From positions 96,001-160,000 of the forward strand of contig NZ_CP150919.1 in NCBI RefSeq assembly GCF_039909015.1: 64,000 bases of DNA. Reading direction: 5' to 3'. Shown here piece after piece: positions 28,577 through 37,634 of the stretch. Below the pieces are notes generated by a model. The model had not been told where the DNA came from and made no database searches. It worked only from the letters and a program-made list of their open reading frames with translations. The position numbers and the translations under genes were made by a program. The stretch comes from Pseudomonas grandcourensis. GTDB taxonomy: Bacteria > Pseudomonadota > Gammaproteobacteria > Pseudomonadales > Pseudomonadaceae. The stretch's first letter is position 1. Every line of letters begins with the position of its first letter.

Positions 28577-28867
28577 ATGACGAAATGGCTGCTAGCTGCC
28601 GGTGTATTGATGCCGCTTTACAGCGCTCAGGCTACACAGGATCCGGAAGCTGTGTACAACCGTGTTTGTGGTGCCTGTCATTCCGGCCAACTCCCCATGG
28701 CGCCGAAAAAAGGCGATCAGGAAGCTTGGACGCCGAGGTTGGCGAAAGGTATGGAGACGCTGGTGCAACACGTGACCCAGGGTTTCAAGGCGATGCCGCC
28801 GCGTGGTTTGTGCATGGACTGCAGTGCCGAGGATTACCAAGCCATCATCCTTTGGATGAGCGAGTAA
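28577..28867 (+). CDS. Small c5-type cytochrome c
   Basis: This 96-residue periplasmic protein has a signal peptide (MTKWLLAAGVLMPLYSAQA), one heme site CGACH and a later Met in FKAMPPRGLCMD as a likely axial ligand. A Cys pair in GLCMDCS is as seen in c5 cytochromes. It lies just upstream of cytochrome c4 on the same strand (PA5491 position). Confidence 0.9.
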   Translation: MTKWLLAAGVLMPLYSAQATQDPEAVYNRVCGACHSGQLPMAPKKGDQEAWTPRLAKGMETLVQHVTQGFKAMPPRGLCMDCSAEDYQAIILWMSE

Positions 28868-28912
28868 GCCCGGTCCATAACTCTTAACCCTTAGCCGTAG
28901 TTGGATTAGCTG

Positions 28913-29542
28913 ATGAAGAAATTGATCGTGAGTCTGCTGTTGACCGTGGGCATCTCCGGCATGGCCCATGCTGCAGGTGAGGCAGTACAACCGGGTGATG
29001 CAAAAGCCGGCCAGGCCAAAGCCGCCGTCTGTGGCGCCTGCCACGGCCCGGATGGCAACAGCATGGCGCCAAACTTTCCAAAACTGGCGGGCCAGGGTGA
29101 ACGCTACCTGACCAAGCAATTGCACGACATCAAGTCGGGCAAGCGCACCGTTCTGGAAATGACCGGCCTGCTGACCAACCTGAGCGATCAGGACCTGGCG
29201 GACATCGCCGCCTACTTCGCCAGCCAGAAAGGCAGCGTCGGTGCCGCCGATCCAAAGATCGTTGCTCGCGGTGAAGCCCTGTTCCGTGGTGGTGACCTGG
29301 CCAAGGGCCTGCCATCCTGCACCGGTTGCCACTCGCCAAATGGCGCAGGTAACGCGGCTGCCGGTTTCCCGCACCTGGGTGGCCAGCACGCTCAATACGT
29401 CGGCAAGCAACTGACCGATTTCCGCAAGGAAGACGGCGGCCGTACCAACGACGGCGATACCAAACCCATGCAGACCATTGCCAAGAAGCTGAGCGACGAA
29501 GACATCGCCGCGGTGTCCAGCTACATTCAAGGCCTGCACTAA
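28913..29542 (+). CDS. Diheme cytochrome c4
   Basis: This 209-residue periplasmic protein has a signal peptide and two tandem cytochrome c domains with CGACH and CTGCH heme sites. Each is followed by a Met ligand region (TVLEMTG and TKPMQTIA). Cytochrome c4 carries electrons to terminal oxidases. It corresponds to PA5490. A terminator follows. Confidence 0.94.
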   Translation: MKKLIVSLLLTVGISGMAHAAGEAVQPGDAKAGQAKAAVCGACHGPDGNSMAPNFPKLAGQGERYLTKQLHDIKSGKRTVLEMTGLLTNLSDQDLADIAAYFASQKGSVGAADPKIVARGEALFRGGDLAKGLPSCTGCHSPNGAGNAAAGFPHLGGQHAQYVGKQLTDFRKEDGGRTNDGDTKPMQTIAKKLSDEDIAAVSSYIQGLH

Positions 29543-29619
29543 GGCTGGCGGATCGAGTGTTGAACGGGGTGCTTATCACCTGCAACGTTAACGCTCGATT
29601 AATCCGTTGCAACGAGTAT

Positions 29620-29649
29620 AAAAAGGGTGGCTTTGGCCGCCCTTTTTTG
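29620..29649 (+). terminator. Terminator after cytochrome c4
   Basis: AAAAGGGTGGC-ttt-GGCCGCCCTTTTTT forms a stem with one G-U pair and a T run. Confidence 0.75.
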
Positions 29650-29742
29650 TGGCCGCTGCCGTTACACTACAGAACTCAAGCCCGCCAGGACCTGTCTGAT
29701 AACAGGTCGCGCGAGGCGAAAAAATTTGTCCAGGAGTGAAGC

Positions 29743-30384
29743 ATGCGTAATCTGATCATCAGCGCCGTTTTTGCCGCTGCCAGCCTGTTCGGCATGACTG
29801 CCCAGGCCGCTGAAGCCCCCGCCGCACCTTATGTCGAACTGAGTAACCCGGTTCCGGTCGCCGTGCCTGGCAAGATCGAAGTGGTAGAGCTGTTCTGGTA
29901 CGGCTGCCCGCATTGCTTCGCCTTCGAGCCAGTGATCAATCCGTGGGTCGAGAAGCTGCCTTCGGACGTGAACTTCGTACGTATTCCAGCCATGTTCGGT
30001 GGCCCGTGGGACGCTCACGGTCAGATGTTCCTGACCCTTGAAGCCATGGGTGTCGAGCACAACGTTCACGCCGCGGTGTTCAATGCGATTCAGAAAGAAC
30101 ACAAGAAACTGACCGACAAGAACGACATGGCCGACTTCCTCGCTACCCAAGGCGTGGACAAGGACAAGTTCCTCGCGACTTTCGACTCTTTCGCCATCAA
30201 GGGTCAGATCGTCAAGGCTCGTGAACTGGCCAAGAAGTATGAAATCTCCGGCGTTCCAACCATGATCGTCAACGGCAAGTACCGCTTTGACGTGGGTTCT
30301 GCCGGCGGTGCCGAACAGGCCCTGCAACTGGCCGACAAACTGATCGACAAAGAGCGAGCGGCTAACAAGGCTGCCGCCAACTAA
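29743..30384 (+). CDS. dsbA: Thiol:disulfide interchange protein DsbA
   Basis: This 213-residue periplasmic oxidoreductase introduces disulfides. It has a signal peptide ending AQAAEA, the active site CPHC at residues 55-58 in ELFWYGCPHCFAFEP, and the cis-Pro loop SGVPTMIVNGKY. An EEP-family gene follows 15 bases downstream and a diguanylate cyclase after that, probably in one operon (PA5489-PA5487 order). Confidence 0.95.
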   Translation: MRNLIISAVFAAASLFGMTAQAAEAPAAPYVELSNPVPVAVPGKIEVVELFWYGCPHCFAFEPVINPWVEKLPSDVNFVRIPAMFGGPWDAHGQMFLTLEAMGVEHNVHAAVFNAIQKEHKKLTDKNDMADFLATQGVDKDKFLATFDSFAIKGQIVKARELAKKYEISGVPTMIVNGKYRFDVGSAGGAEQALQLADKLIDKERAANKAAAN

Positions 30385-30398
30385 GGGCAGTCACTGCC

Positions 30399-31277
30399 AT
30401 GCGCCGATGGGGTACTGAACGCATCGTTGGCCTGCATGATCCGCGGGTCAACGAGCATCATCTGGAGTCCACGGGCCTGCCCGCAGACAGTCGTCTGCGC
30501 TTGCTCAGTTTCAATATCCAGGTCGGCATCAGTACCGAGCGGTATCGGCATTACCTGACCCGGGGCTGGCAGCACCTGCTGCCGCACACCGGGCGTGCCG
30601 ACAACCTGCAGAAAATCGGCAATCTGCTGGGCGACTTCGATCTGGTCGCCTTGCAAGAGGCCGATGGCGGGAGCCTGCGATCAGGCTACGTCAATCAGGT
30701 CGAACACCTGGCCCAGCTCGGCGCCTTTCCCTACTGGTATCAACAACTCAATCGCAATCTCGGTCGCCTGGCCCAGCACAGCAATGGCGTGCTCAGCCGG
30801 TTGCGCCCGTGGGCAATTGAGGATCATCCGCTGCCGGGGCCAAAGGGGCGCGGAGCCATTCTGGTGCGGTTCGGCGAAGGCCCGGAAGCGCTGGTGGTGG
30901 TCATGATGCACCTGGCGTTGGGCGCTCGGGCGCGCAGCCTGCAACTGGCCTACATTCGCGAGTTGATTGGCGGCTACAAGCATCAGGTACTGATGGGCGA
31001 CATGAACACCCATGCCAGTGACCTGCTGCAACATTCCCCGTTGCGCGATCTCGGCCTGCTGGCGCCGCAACTGGAAGCGACGTTTCCCAGCTGGCGCCCA
31101 CAGCGCTGCCTGGACCATATCCTGCTGAGCCCGAGCCTGACCCTGGAAAAGGTCGAGGTGCTGGCACAGCCCATTTCCGATCACCTGCCGGTCGCGGTAG
31201 AGATTCGTTTGCCGGGTTCGCTCACGGCCGATGCATTGCCCGCGTTGAGTCCTGCCCCTCGCGGAACCCCTGAATGA
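30399..31277 (+). CDS. Endonuclease/exonuclease/phosphatase-family protein
   Basis: This 292-residue cytosolic protein has the EEP fold: LRLLSFNIQVG at the start, VALQEADGGS (metal Glu), VLMGDMNTHASD, and C-terminal RCLDHILLSP and ISDHLPVAVEI. No signal peptide is present. The substrate (nucleic acid, phosphoinositide or other phosphoester) cannot be told. It overlaps the next gene by four bases (ATGA) and is thus coupled to the diguanylate cyclase. Confidence 0.88.
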   Translation: MRRWGTERIVGLHDPRVNEHHLESTGLPADSRLRLLSFNIQVGISTERYRHYLTRGWQHLLPHTGRADNLQKIGNLLGDFDLVALQEADGGSLRSGYVNQVEHLAQLGAFPYWYQQLNRNLGRLAQHSNGVLSRLRPWAIEDHPLPGPKGRGAILVRFGEGPEALVVVMMHLALGARARSLQLAYIRELIGGYKHQVLMGDMNTHASDLLQHSPLRDLGLLAPQLEATFPSWRPQRCLDHILLSPSLTLEKVEVLAQPISDHLPVAVEIRLPGSLTADALPALSPAPRGTPE

Positions 31278-33253
31278 GCGACGAAGCACAGCGCTGGAAA
31301 GAGAAATACCTCAAAAGCATCGAACAACAGGAAAAGCTCGAACGTCGCTGGGACGCGCGGCTCGACTTGCTGCGTCGCGGGCTGGTGCGCAGCACCCTGG
31401 CGGCGGAAGGTACTGACCGCGCCGTTGATCAATGCATGAAGGAAATGCGCGAAGTCGTGCGCACCGACGACATGGACGCCGGCCTGGCCGCGCTGATTCC
31501 ACGCCTGGAAAAAGCCGTGCTCGACTCGGAGCAGCGTCGGGAAACCCGGGTCAACCAGACCAGTGCCGCCCTGACCGCGCTGGTCACTCAACTGCAAACA
31601 TTGCCACTGCCGCGGGAAGTGAGTCGGCCACTCAAGAGTTTCGCCAAGCAACTGGAGGCGCGGGTCAGTCAGGCACGTGAGATTCCCTTGCTGCTCAGCG
31701 AGCTGAGTGGCTTGCAGGGCAAGGCCCTGAGCCAACTGGAGACCCCGACGGAGAACGGCCGCCCGGGCTTGCTGCAGCGGTTGTTCGGTGGGCGTGAGGC
31801 GGAGGAGATGGTGACATCAGCGGCTACTTCTCCTGCCCTGTTCTCTGTAGCCGAGACCCCTGCGGCAACTTTCGAGGTACCCCCTGCTGCGCGAGTTGAA
31901 GACGAGTCTGCGCCGACCGAGCCAACCGTGGCTGCGCCTGCTCCGGCAGTCGTGGCTTTTGTCCCCCAGGCTGCGGAGCCACAACCGGCCAGTGCCACCG
32001 CGACAGAAACCGAATCGGCCGAGCAACCGACCCCGGAAACCATCACGACGCCTCCTGAGTCGGAAACAAACCCCGACGAGCTGATCGTGCAAACATCGCC
32101 CGATAGTTTGCCTTTACCTTCGATGCCGACACAGGACCTGGCCGCCGTCGATCAGACATCATCCGAACACGACATTCTCTACGCACTCCCGGACTCCCCC
32201 GAGCCCTCCTACAGCTCGGTGGCCAGCCACATCGAAGACACGCTGCTGGGGCTGCTCGACGATCTGACATTGCCCGAGCGTCATCGCCCGCAAGCCGAGT
32301 CCATGCGCGATCGTCTGAAAAACGGTCTGAACTGGTACGAACTGCTTCCGATCCTCGACGACTTTGCCACCTTGATGCTGGCGATTACCGACAGCGGCCA
32401 GCATGAGTTCGAAGCCTATCTGCAACGACTGAACGAGCGTCTCGAATCGTTCCAGAGCAACTTGCAGGCCGCCACCGCAGGACACGCCGACAACCGTTCG
32501 GCTGCGCGGCAGATGGACACGCAGATCCGCGAGCAGGTCGATGGCCTGCAAAGCAGCATGCAGGAAGCCGCGGACCTGGAAGATCTCAAGCACGTACTGG
32601 AAAACCATCTTGAAGGCTTGCTGGGCACCATGGACCAGCACCAGAAGCAGCGCGATGAACGCGAGCAAGAGGTCGCTGCGCGCCTGCACAGCCTGGCCGA
32701 GCGGGTTGCCCATATGGAACAGGAGGCCCAGGGTTACCGCGAGCACCTTGAAGAGCAACGGCAGAAGGCATTGGTCGACCCGTTGACCGGGCTGCCCAAC
32801 CGCGCGGCCTGGAGCGAGCGCCTGGATCATGAGGTCACACAATGGCAGCACCATGGCAACACGCTGTTGCTGGCCATGCTCGACCTCGATCATTTCAAGC
32901 GCATCAACGATAACTACGGGCACCTGGCCGGTGACAAAGTGCTGAAAATCATCGCCGGCGTGTTGCGCAAGCGGCTGCGCGGGACGGATTTCATTGCCCG
33001 GTTTGGCGGCGAGGAGTTTGTGCTGTTAATGCCGTCCACGGTGCCGGCGGCGGGGCTGAAGTTGCTGGAAAGCTTGCGTGCCTCCATTGAGGCCTGTCCG
33101 TTCCACTTCAAGGGAGAACCGGTGACCATCACCGTGTCTATCGGGATGACGGCGTTCAGGCCAGGTGAACATAGCGATCAGGTGCTTAAAAGAGCCGACC
33201 AGGCGCTGTATCGCGCGAAAAATGCCGGCCGCAACCGGGTGGAACCGAGCTGA
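31274..33253 (+). CDS. dgcP: Diguanylate cyclase, DgcP-like
   Basis: This 659-residue protein makes c-di-GMP. An N-terminal helical region (1-165) is followed by a low-complexity Pro/Ala/Glu/Thr linker (about 190-300), a second helical domain with coiled coil (300-490) and a GGDEF domain (500-659). The active site is GGEEF at 578-582, with an intact inhibitory I-site RGTD (569-572) five residues before it. No membrane segment is visible. Position and architecture match PA5487, which I recall as DgcP, a polar enzyme recruited by FimV. The name is given on synteny. Confidence 0.88.
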   Translation: MSDEAQRWKEKYLKSIEQQEKLERRWDARLDLLRRGLVRSTLAAEGTDRAVDQCMKEMREVVRTDDMDAGLAALIPRLEKAVLDSEQRRETRVNQTSAALTALVTQLQTLPLPREVSRPLKSFAKQLEARVSQAREIPLLLSELSGLQGKALSQLETPTENGRPGLLQRLFGGREAEEMVTSAATSPALFSVAETPAATFEVPPAARVEDESAPTEPTVAAPAPAVVAFVPQAAEPQPASATATETESAEQPTPETITTPPESETNPDELIVQTSPDSLPLPSMPTQDLAAVDQTSSEHDILYALPDSPEPSYSSVASHIEDTLLGLLDDLTLPERHRPQAESMRDRLKNGLNWYELLPILDDFATLMLAITDSGQHEFEAYLQRLNERLESFQSNLQAATAGHADNRSAARQMDTQIREQVDGLQSSMQEAADLEDLKHVLENHLEGLLGTMDQHQKQRDEREQEVAARLHSLAERVAHMEQEAQGYREHLEEQRQKALVDPLTGLPNRAAWSERLDHEVTQWQHHGNTLLLAMLDLDHFKRINDNYGHLAGDKVLKIIAGVLRKRLRGTDFIARFGGEEFVLLMPSTVPAAGLKLLESLRASIEACPFHFKGEPVTITVSIGMTAFRPGEHSDQVLKRADQALYRAKNAGRNRVEPS

Positions 33254-33356
33254 CGGTTATTTGTTCCATTTTGTTTAATTCGATGGGATTGCCGTCCACC
33301 CGCAAGGCAGTACGTTACACTGTTGCATTATTGTCTTGCGTGTATTGCCTTTCGCC

Positions 33357-34136
33357 ATGAAATATTTTGCTCTGATCCTATCGCTGATTGTGCTTGCCGG
33401 CTGTGCCAGCGGTCCCCGTTTCGACACCAGCCACCCTTCGGCCAATTACGACAGCCGCGTGCAATTTGTGGTGGTGCATTACACCAACGCCTCGCTGGAG
33501 CGTTCGTTGCAATTGCTGACCCACGGTGAAGTCAGCAGCCATTACCTGATCGGCGACGACAAGGGCGCCACCATCTACAAGCTGATGGATGAAAATGCGC
33601 GGGCCTGGCACGCCGGGGAGAGCGAGTGGAATGGCCGGACCTGGCTGAACTCCAGTTCCATCGGTATCGAAATCGTCAACCCGGGTTTCAAGGACACCCC
33701 GACCGGACGCGTGTGGTATCCCTACACTGAAGATCAGGTCCAGTCCTTGATCGTGTTGCTCAAGGACATCAGCAAGCGTCACGGCATAAAGCCTCGCGAG
33801 ATCATTGGCCATAGCGATATTGCACCCTTGCGCAAGCTGGACCCGGGGCCGCTGTTTCCCTGGAAGCGTCTGGCCGCCGAAGGCCTGAGCATCTGGCCGA
33901 ATGAACAGTCGGTGGCGCGCCAGCAAATGTTGTTCGCCGAGCAGTTGCCGAGCATCAGCTGGTTTCAGTCGCAGTTGGCCCGTCTGGGTTATGCATCGCC
34001 ACAAACCGGCGAGCTCGATGTCGCGACACGGCATGTGATCGCGGCATTTCAGATGCATTTCCGTCCGGCACGCTTCGATGGCACTCCGGATGCGCAAACT
34101 GCCGCGCTACTTTTGGTGTTGAATCAGACAAAATAA
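33357..34136 (+). CDS. ampDh2: N-acetylmuramoyl-L-alanine amidase, AmpDh2-like lipoprotein
   Basis: This 259-residue envelope protein has a lipobox (LIVLAGCAS). An Amidase_2 domain carries zinc ligand regions VVHYTN and IIGHSDIAPLRKLDPG, and a C-terminal peptidoglycan-binding helix bundle follows (about 190-255). It cleaves the amide bond of anhydro-muropeptides or peptidoglycan and resembles E. coli AmiD. I start at ATG 33357, so that the signal is at the terminus. It corresponds to PA5485. Confidence 0.9.
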   Translation: MKYFALILSLIVLAGCASGPRFDTSHPSANYDSRVQFVVVHYTNASLERSLQLLTHGEVSSHYLIGDDKGATIYKLMDENARAWHAGESEWNGRTWLNSSSIGIEIVNPGFKDTPTGRVWYPYTEDQVQSLIVLLKDISKRHGIKPREIIGHSDIAPLRKLDPGPLFPWKRLAAEGLSIWPNEQSVARQQMLFAEQLPSISWFQSQLARLGYASPQTGELDVATRHVIAAFQMHFRPARFDGTPDAQTAALLLVLNQTK

Positions 34137-34212
34137 TGACGCCCGCCCGACGGTCAGGGCTTTTTCCCATTCAGCAGCTATAACTCATTGGTAATCCTTC
34201 GGATATTTCACA

Positions 34213-35826
34213 ATGACCGCTGCTCGAGAGACCTTCCGTAGTTGGTTCCATCGCCCCTGGTTCCTGGGGCTGATGTCTGCTGTCTTGAGCGCAACGTTAT
34301 TGATGGCCGGCAGCCTGTTCGTCGCCATACACCAGGTTGAGCAAAACGAAAGCGAAGAAATGAATGCTCAGGGCGAACGCTTCCTCGCCCGCCTGGAACA
34401 GCTCTTCGGGCAACTGCGTGAAAGCCTTGACGACCTTGAAGCGCAACCTTTGCGCGGCTGCGATGCTGAAATGATCGCAACCTTGCAACAGGTTTCGTTC
34501 AATTATCGCTTCGTCTACGAAGCCGCCTACATGGACTCCTCGCGAATCTGCTCCAATCGTCCTCGCCAGGAAGGGTTATCGCTGAGCCGATCGCCAGACA
34601 TCAAAGGCCCGACTTACAGCTATTGGCTCAACACCACTACCGAACCCGATGAAAACCGCGCCGCGCTGATGCTCGGACGCGGGAATTTCCGGGTTGCGAC
34701 CTCTCGCGGGCATTTGACCGATATGGTCGACCTGTCACCGGGCAGCAGCCTGCTGGTGGTCCTCGACCATGGCGCGCGCGCGATTCCGGTGCTCGGCGCT
34801 TCTCAGGTCTGGCCGCCGGCCGAGGCCTGGCCACCGAAAAACCGTGATGCGCTGCAGATCACCCAGGCGCGCCTGATATACCGGATGCCCACCGACAACC
34901 CGGAATATCAATTGGTGTTGATCAGCCCACGCACCGGCATGCATATCCCGGCGGTCTGGTGGTGGTTGCTGCCGGCCAGCCTCGCGCTGGGCACCTGCGT
35001 TGGGTTCCTGGTGTTTCTGCTGGTACGTCAGCGGCAGTCGCTGGATGCTGAACTGACCGGCGCGATTCGCCGTGGCGAGTTGCAGGTGCTGTATCAACCG
35101 ATCTTCGACCTCGATAGCCGCAACTGTGTCGGGGCTGAAGCACTGCTGCGCTGGCGCAGGCCGGACGGTACCCTGACCAGTCCCGACCTGTTCATTCCCA
35201 TGGCGGAGAACACCGGGCAGATTCGCCAGATGACGGACTTCGTCTTGCAGCGCCTGCTCGAGCAACTCGGCCAGTTGCTGCGTGCCAACCCGCAGTTGTA
35301 CATCTCGGTCAATCTCGCGGCGTGTGACGTGATGGTTCCGCGGATCGGCCAGGTGATGGCGCGGCTGCTGACCCTGCACCGCGTCGCTGCGCGGCAAATT
35401 GCCTTTGAGGTCACCGAGCGCGGGCTGGTCGATGTGGTGGTGGCCAGGGAAAACCTGCAAGCGCTGCGGGATGTCGGGCACCAGGTGTTGATTGATGACT
35501 TTGGCACCGGCTATTGCAGCCTCGCCTATTTGCAAACCCTGCCGGTCGATTGCCTGAAAATCGACAAGGCGTTCATTGATGCGTTGGGCCATGACGCCGC
35601 CAGCAGCGGCGTGGCCCCGCACATCATTCACATGGCCCAGTCGCTGCACCTGAAGGTGATTGCCGAGGGCATCGAACATGAGGCCCAGGCCGCGTTCCTG
35701 TGCAGTGAAGGCGTGAAGTTCGGCCAGGGCTGGCTGTTCGCCCGCGCGCTGAGCGCAGTGCAGTTCACTGAATTGATTACCCGGGGGCGGCGTCGGGGAG
35801 GCCGGCGCCTGGATGACGAGGCGTGA
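34213..35826 (+). CDS. CSS-motif EAL-domain c-di-GMP phosphodiesterase
   Basis: This 537-residue membrane protein would hydrolyse c-di-GMP. The N-terminal helix (about 18-40), a periplasmic CSS-type sensor domain (40-235, with Cys in RGCDAE and SRICSN) and a second helix (about 245-270) precede an EAL domain (285-525). The catalytic EAL is at 309-311 (GAEALLRW), and DDFGTGYCSLAYLQ and LKIDKAFID are intact, so activity is expected. CSS domains in this family sense periplasmic redox state through DsbA/DsbB, and dsbA lies nearby. It ends eight bases before convergent kinB. Confidence 0.9.
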   Translation: MTAARETFRSWFHRPWFLGLMSAVLSATLLMAGSLFVAIHQVEQNESEEMNAQGERFLARLEQLFGQLRESLDDLEAQPLRGCDAEMIATLQQVSFNYRFVYEAAYMDSSRICSNRPRQEGLSLSRSPDIKGPTYSYWLNTTTEPDENRAALMLGRGNFRVATSRGHLTDMVDLSPGSSLLVVLDHGARAIPVLGASQVWPPAEAWPPKNRDALQITQARLIYRMPTDNPEYQLVLISPRTGMHIPAVWWWLLPASLALGTCVGFLVFLLVRQRQSLDAELTGAIRRGELQVLYQPIFDLDSRNCVGAEALLRWRRPDGTLTSPDLFIPMAENTGQIRQMTDFVLQRLLEQLGQLLRANPQLYISVNLAACDVMVPRIGQVMARLLTLHRVAARQIAFEVTERGLVDVVVARENLQALRDVGHQVLIDDFGTGYCSLAYLQTLPVDCLKIDKAFIDALGHDAASSGVAPHIIHMAQSLHLKVIAEGIEHEAQAAFLCSEGVKFGQGWLFARALSAVQFTELITRGRRRGGRRLDDEA

Positions 35827-35833
35827 GAGTGAC

Positions 35834-37624
35834 CTAAACGGTCAGCGTCATATAGAACTGAGTACCCTGCCCCGGCCGTGAATAGACGCCTATCCGCCCG
35901 CCGTGCAACTGCACGATTTCCTTGCACAAGGCCAGTCCGAGCCCGGCCCCGCCCTTCTTGCGTCCAACCTGCACGAACGGCTCGAAGATCCGCCCTTGCT
36001 GACCGTAGGCAATGCCTTCGCCATTGTCCTCGACACTGATGATGACCCGCTCGCTGTGGCGCCGGGCTTGCAGGCGTATCCGCCCGCCGGATCCGGTGTG
36101 GCGCAAGGCGTTGTCGAGCAAGTTGTCGAGTACCCGCTCCAGTTGTGGCTGGTCGGCCTGCAACCGCGGCAAAGGTCCTTGCACTTCCACCAGCAGACTG
36201 ATTTCCTTCTCTTCGGCCGCCGAGGCAAAGCGTGACCGAGCCTGTTCCAGTAGCGCCTCGATGGAACACGGCGCCAGGGTGAGCTTCTGCAAGCCGTTCT
36301 GGTAACGGGAGAAATTAAGCAGGTCGTTGATCAACTGCATCAGCCGCTGCATCTCTTCATTCACGGTATCGAGCAGGTCGGCTTCCCGGGAGTCCGGGGC
36401 AAAGTGCGCGCGCTCAAGGAACAATCCGAAGGCCATGTGCATGCCGGTGACGGGTGTGCGCAGTTCATGGGAGGCACGCAATACAAATTCGCTGCGTACC
36501 CGCTCGAAGGCTCGTTGCTCCGTGACGTCATGCAGCACCATCACGGCACCCAGAATATGGCCCTGGGTATGGCTGACCGGGGTCAGACTGTAGGTCAGCA
36601 GTCGCGACTCGCCATCGACTTCGACACTCAAGTCTTCCAGTGCCCGCTCCAGCGTGCCGCCGCGCAGTACCACTTGCAGCTGCTCATCAAGCTCGGGGCG
36701 CCCCAGCGCCGTGCCCAGCCCCTGCCCCAGACGATCGGACTCCCAGCCCAACTGACGCTGGGCTACAGGGTTGAGGTGTTCCAGATGGCCCTGACGATCG
36801 ATCATCAGCAGTCCGTCGTCGATGCTGTCGAGCACGGCCTGCAAACGCTGCTGACCGGCCAGCAGCTCATCGACGTTGGTGGCCTGATGTTCACGCAGTG
36901 CCTGGGCCATGATCCCGAAACGCCGGGTCAGCTGGTTCAGTTCCATCGCCGAAGAAATCGGCAGGGTGACATCGAAATTGCCCTGGCCGATATTGTCCGC
37001 CGCCTTGGCCAAGGCCTCGATGGGCTCTCCGAAACGCCGGGCGATGGCCTGCGCGGTCACGAAGCCGATGATCAGCACCGCCAGCCCCACCAGGCCAAGC
37101 AATCCGGCAATCAGCAGCGCCTGCTCCCGGGCCTGGCGCTCGGTAGTGCTGATGTTGTCCAGCGCGCGCTTGTGTTCGGCGATCAGGCCATTGCGTAGCG
37201 AGTTGAATTTTTCCGTCAGGTTGTCGTTGCTGCTGAGCACATTCGACGGGTCCGGAGAGGTTTCATAAGCCTGGATAAAGCTCTCGTAGTCGGCCTTGGC
37301 TTTTCTGAAACCGTGCTCGTTTCCGGTTTCCTCCGGCTCCTGGGCGATGCCTTCCTCCAGCAATTCGAAGTAATGCTGCTTCGAGGCGGCGAAAGCGGTG
37401 GAGTCGGGTTTCTCGCTGAGCATGATGATCAGTTGATCACCCAGGGTCTGACGCAGCTTGAGCCCCAGGTCCAGGGTGATGAAGTTACTGCGGATCAATG
37501 CTTCCTGGCTGCCGGCCATCTGCATCACGCTGACCAGCCCGAGCAAGAGCCCGAGCAACGCGACGGTGATCAGTGCGGAGATGCTCAGGAAAAGCCGGGT
37601 TCGCAACTTCATCGCCAGTTTCAT
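35834..37624 (-). CDS. kinB: Sensor histidine kinase KinB
   Basis: This 596-residue inner-membrane kinase pairs with AlgB. Two membrane helices (about 10-33 and 168-190) flank a periplasmic domain, followed by HAMP (190-245), PAS (255-370) and HisKA with His386 in ASHELRTPVTGMH. The HATPase domain carries DNLLDNALRHTG, DNGEGI and GGAGLGL. Pro391, equivalent to the residue reported as important for KinB phosphatase function, is present. In P. aeruginosa KinB restrains alginate production. It begins ten bases after algB, and the longer frame overlaps algB and is rejected. Confidence 0.93.
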   Translation of the reverse strand: MKLAMKLRTRLFLSISALITVALLGLLLGLVSVMQMAGSQEALIRSNFITLDLGLKLRQTLGDQLIIMLSEKPDSTAFAASKQHYFELLEEGIAQEPEETGNEHGFRKAKADYESFIQAYETSPDPSNVLSSNDNLTEKFNSLRNGLIAEHKRALDNISTTERQAREQALLIAGLLGLVGLAVLIIGFVTAQAIARRFGEPIEALAKAADNIGQGNFDVTLPISSAMELNQLTRRFGIMAQALREHQATNVDELLAGQQRLQAVLDSIDDGLLMIDRQGHLEHLNPVAQRQLGWESDRLGQGLGTALGRPELDEQLQVVLRGGTLERALEDLSVEVDGESRLLTYSLTPVSHTQGHILGAVMVLHDVTEQRAFERVRSEFVLRASHELRTPVTGMHMAFGLFLERAHFAPDSREADLLDTVNEEMQRLMQLINDLLNFSRYQNGLQKLTLAPCSIEALLEQARSRFASAAEEKEISLLVEVQGPLPRLQADQPQLERVLDNLLDNALRHTGSGGRIRLQARRHSERVIISVEDNGEGIAYGQQGRIFEPFVQVGRKKGGAGLGLALCKEIVQLHGGRIGVYSRPGQGTQFYMTLTV

Positions 37625-37634
37625 CGGCGGTTGC

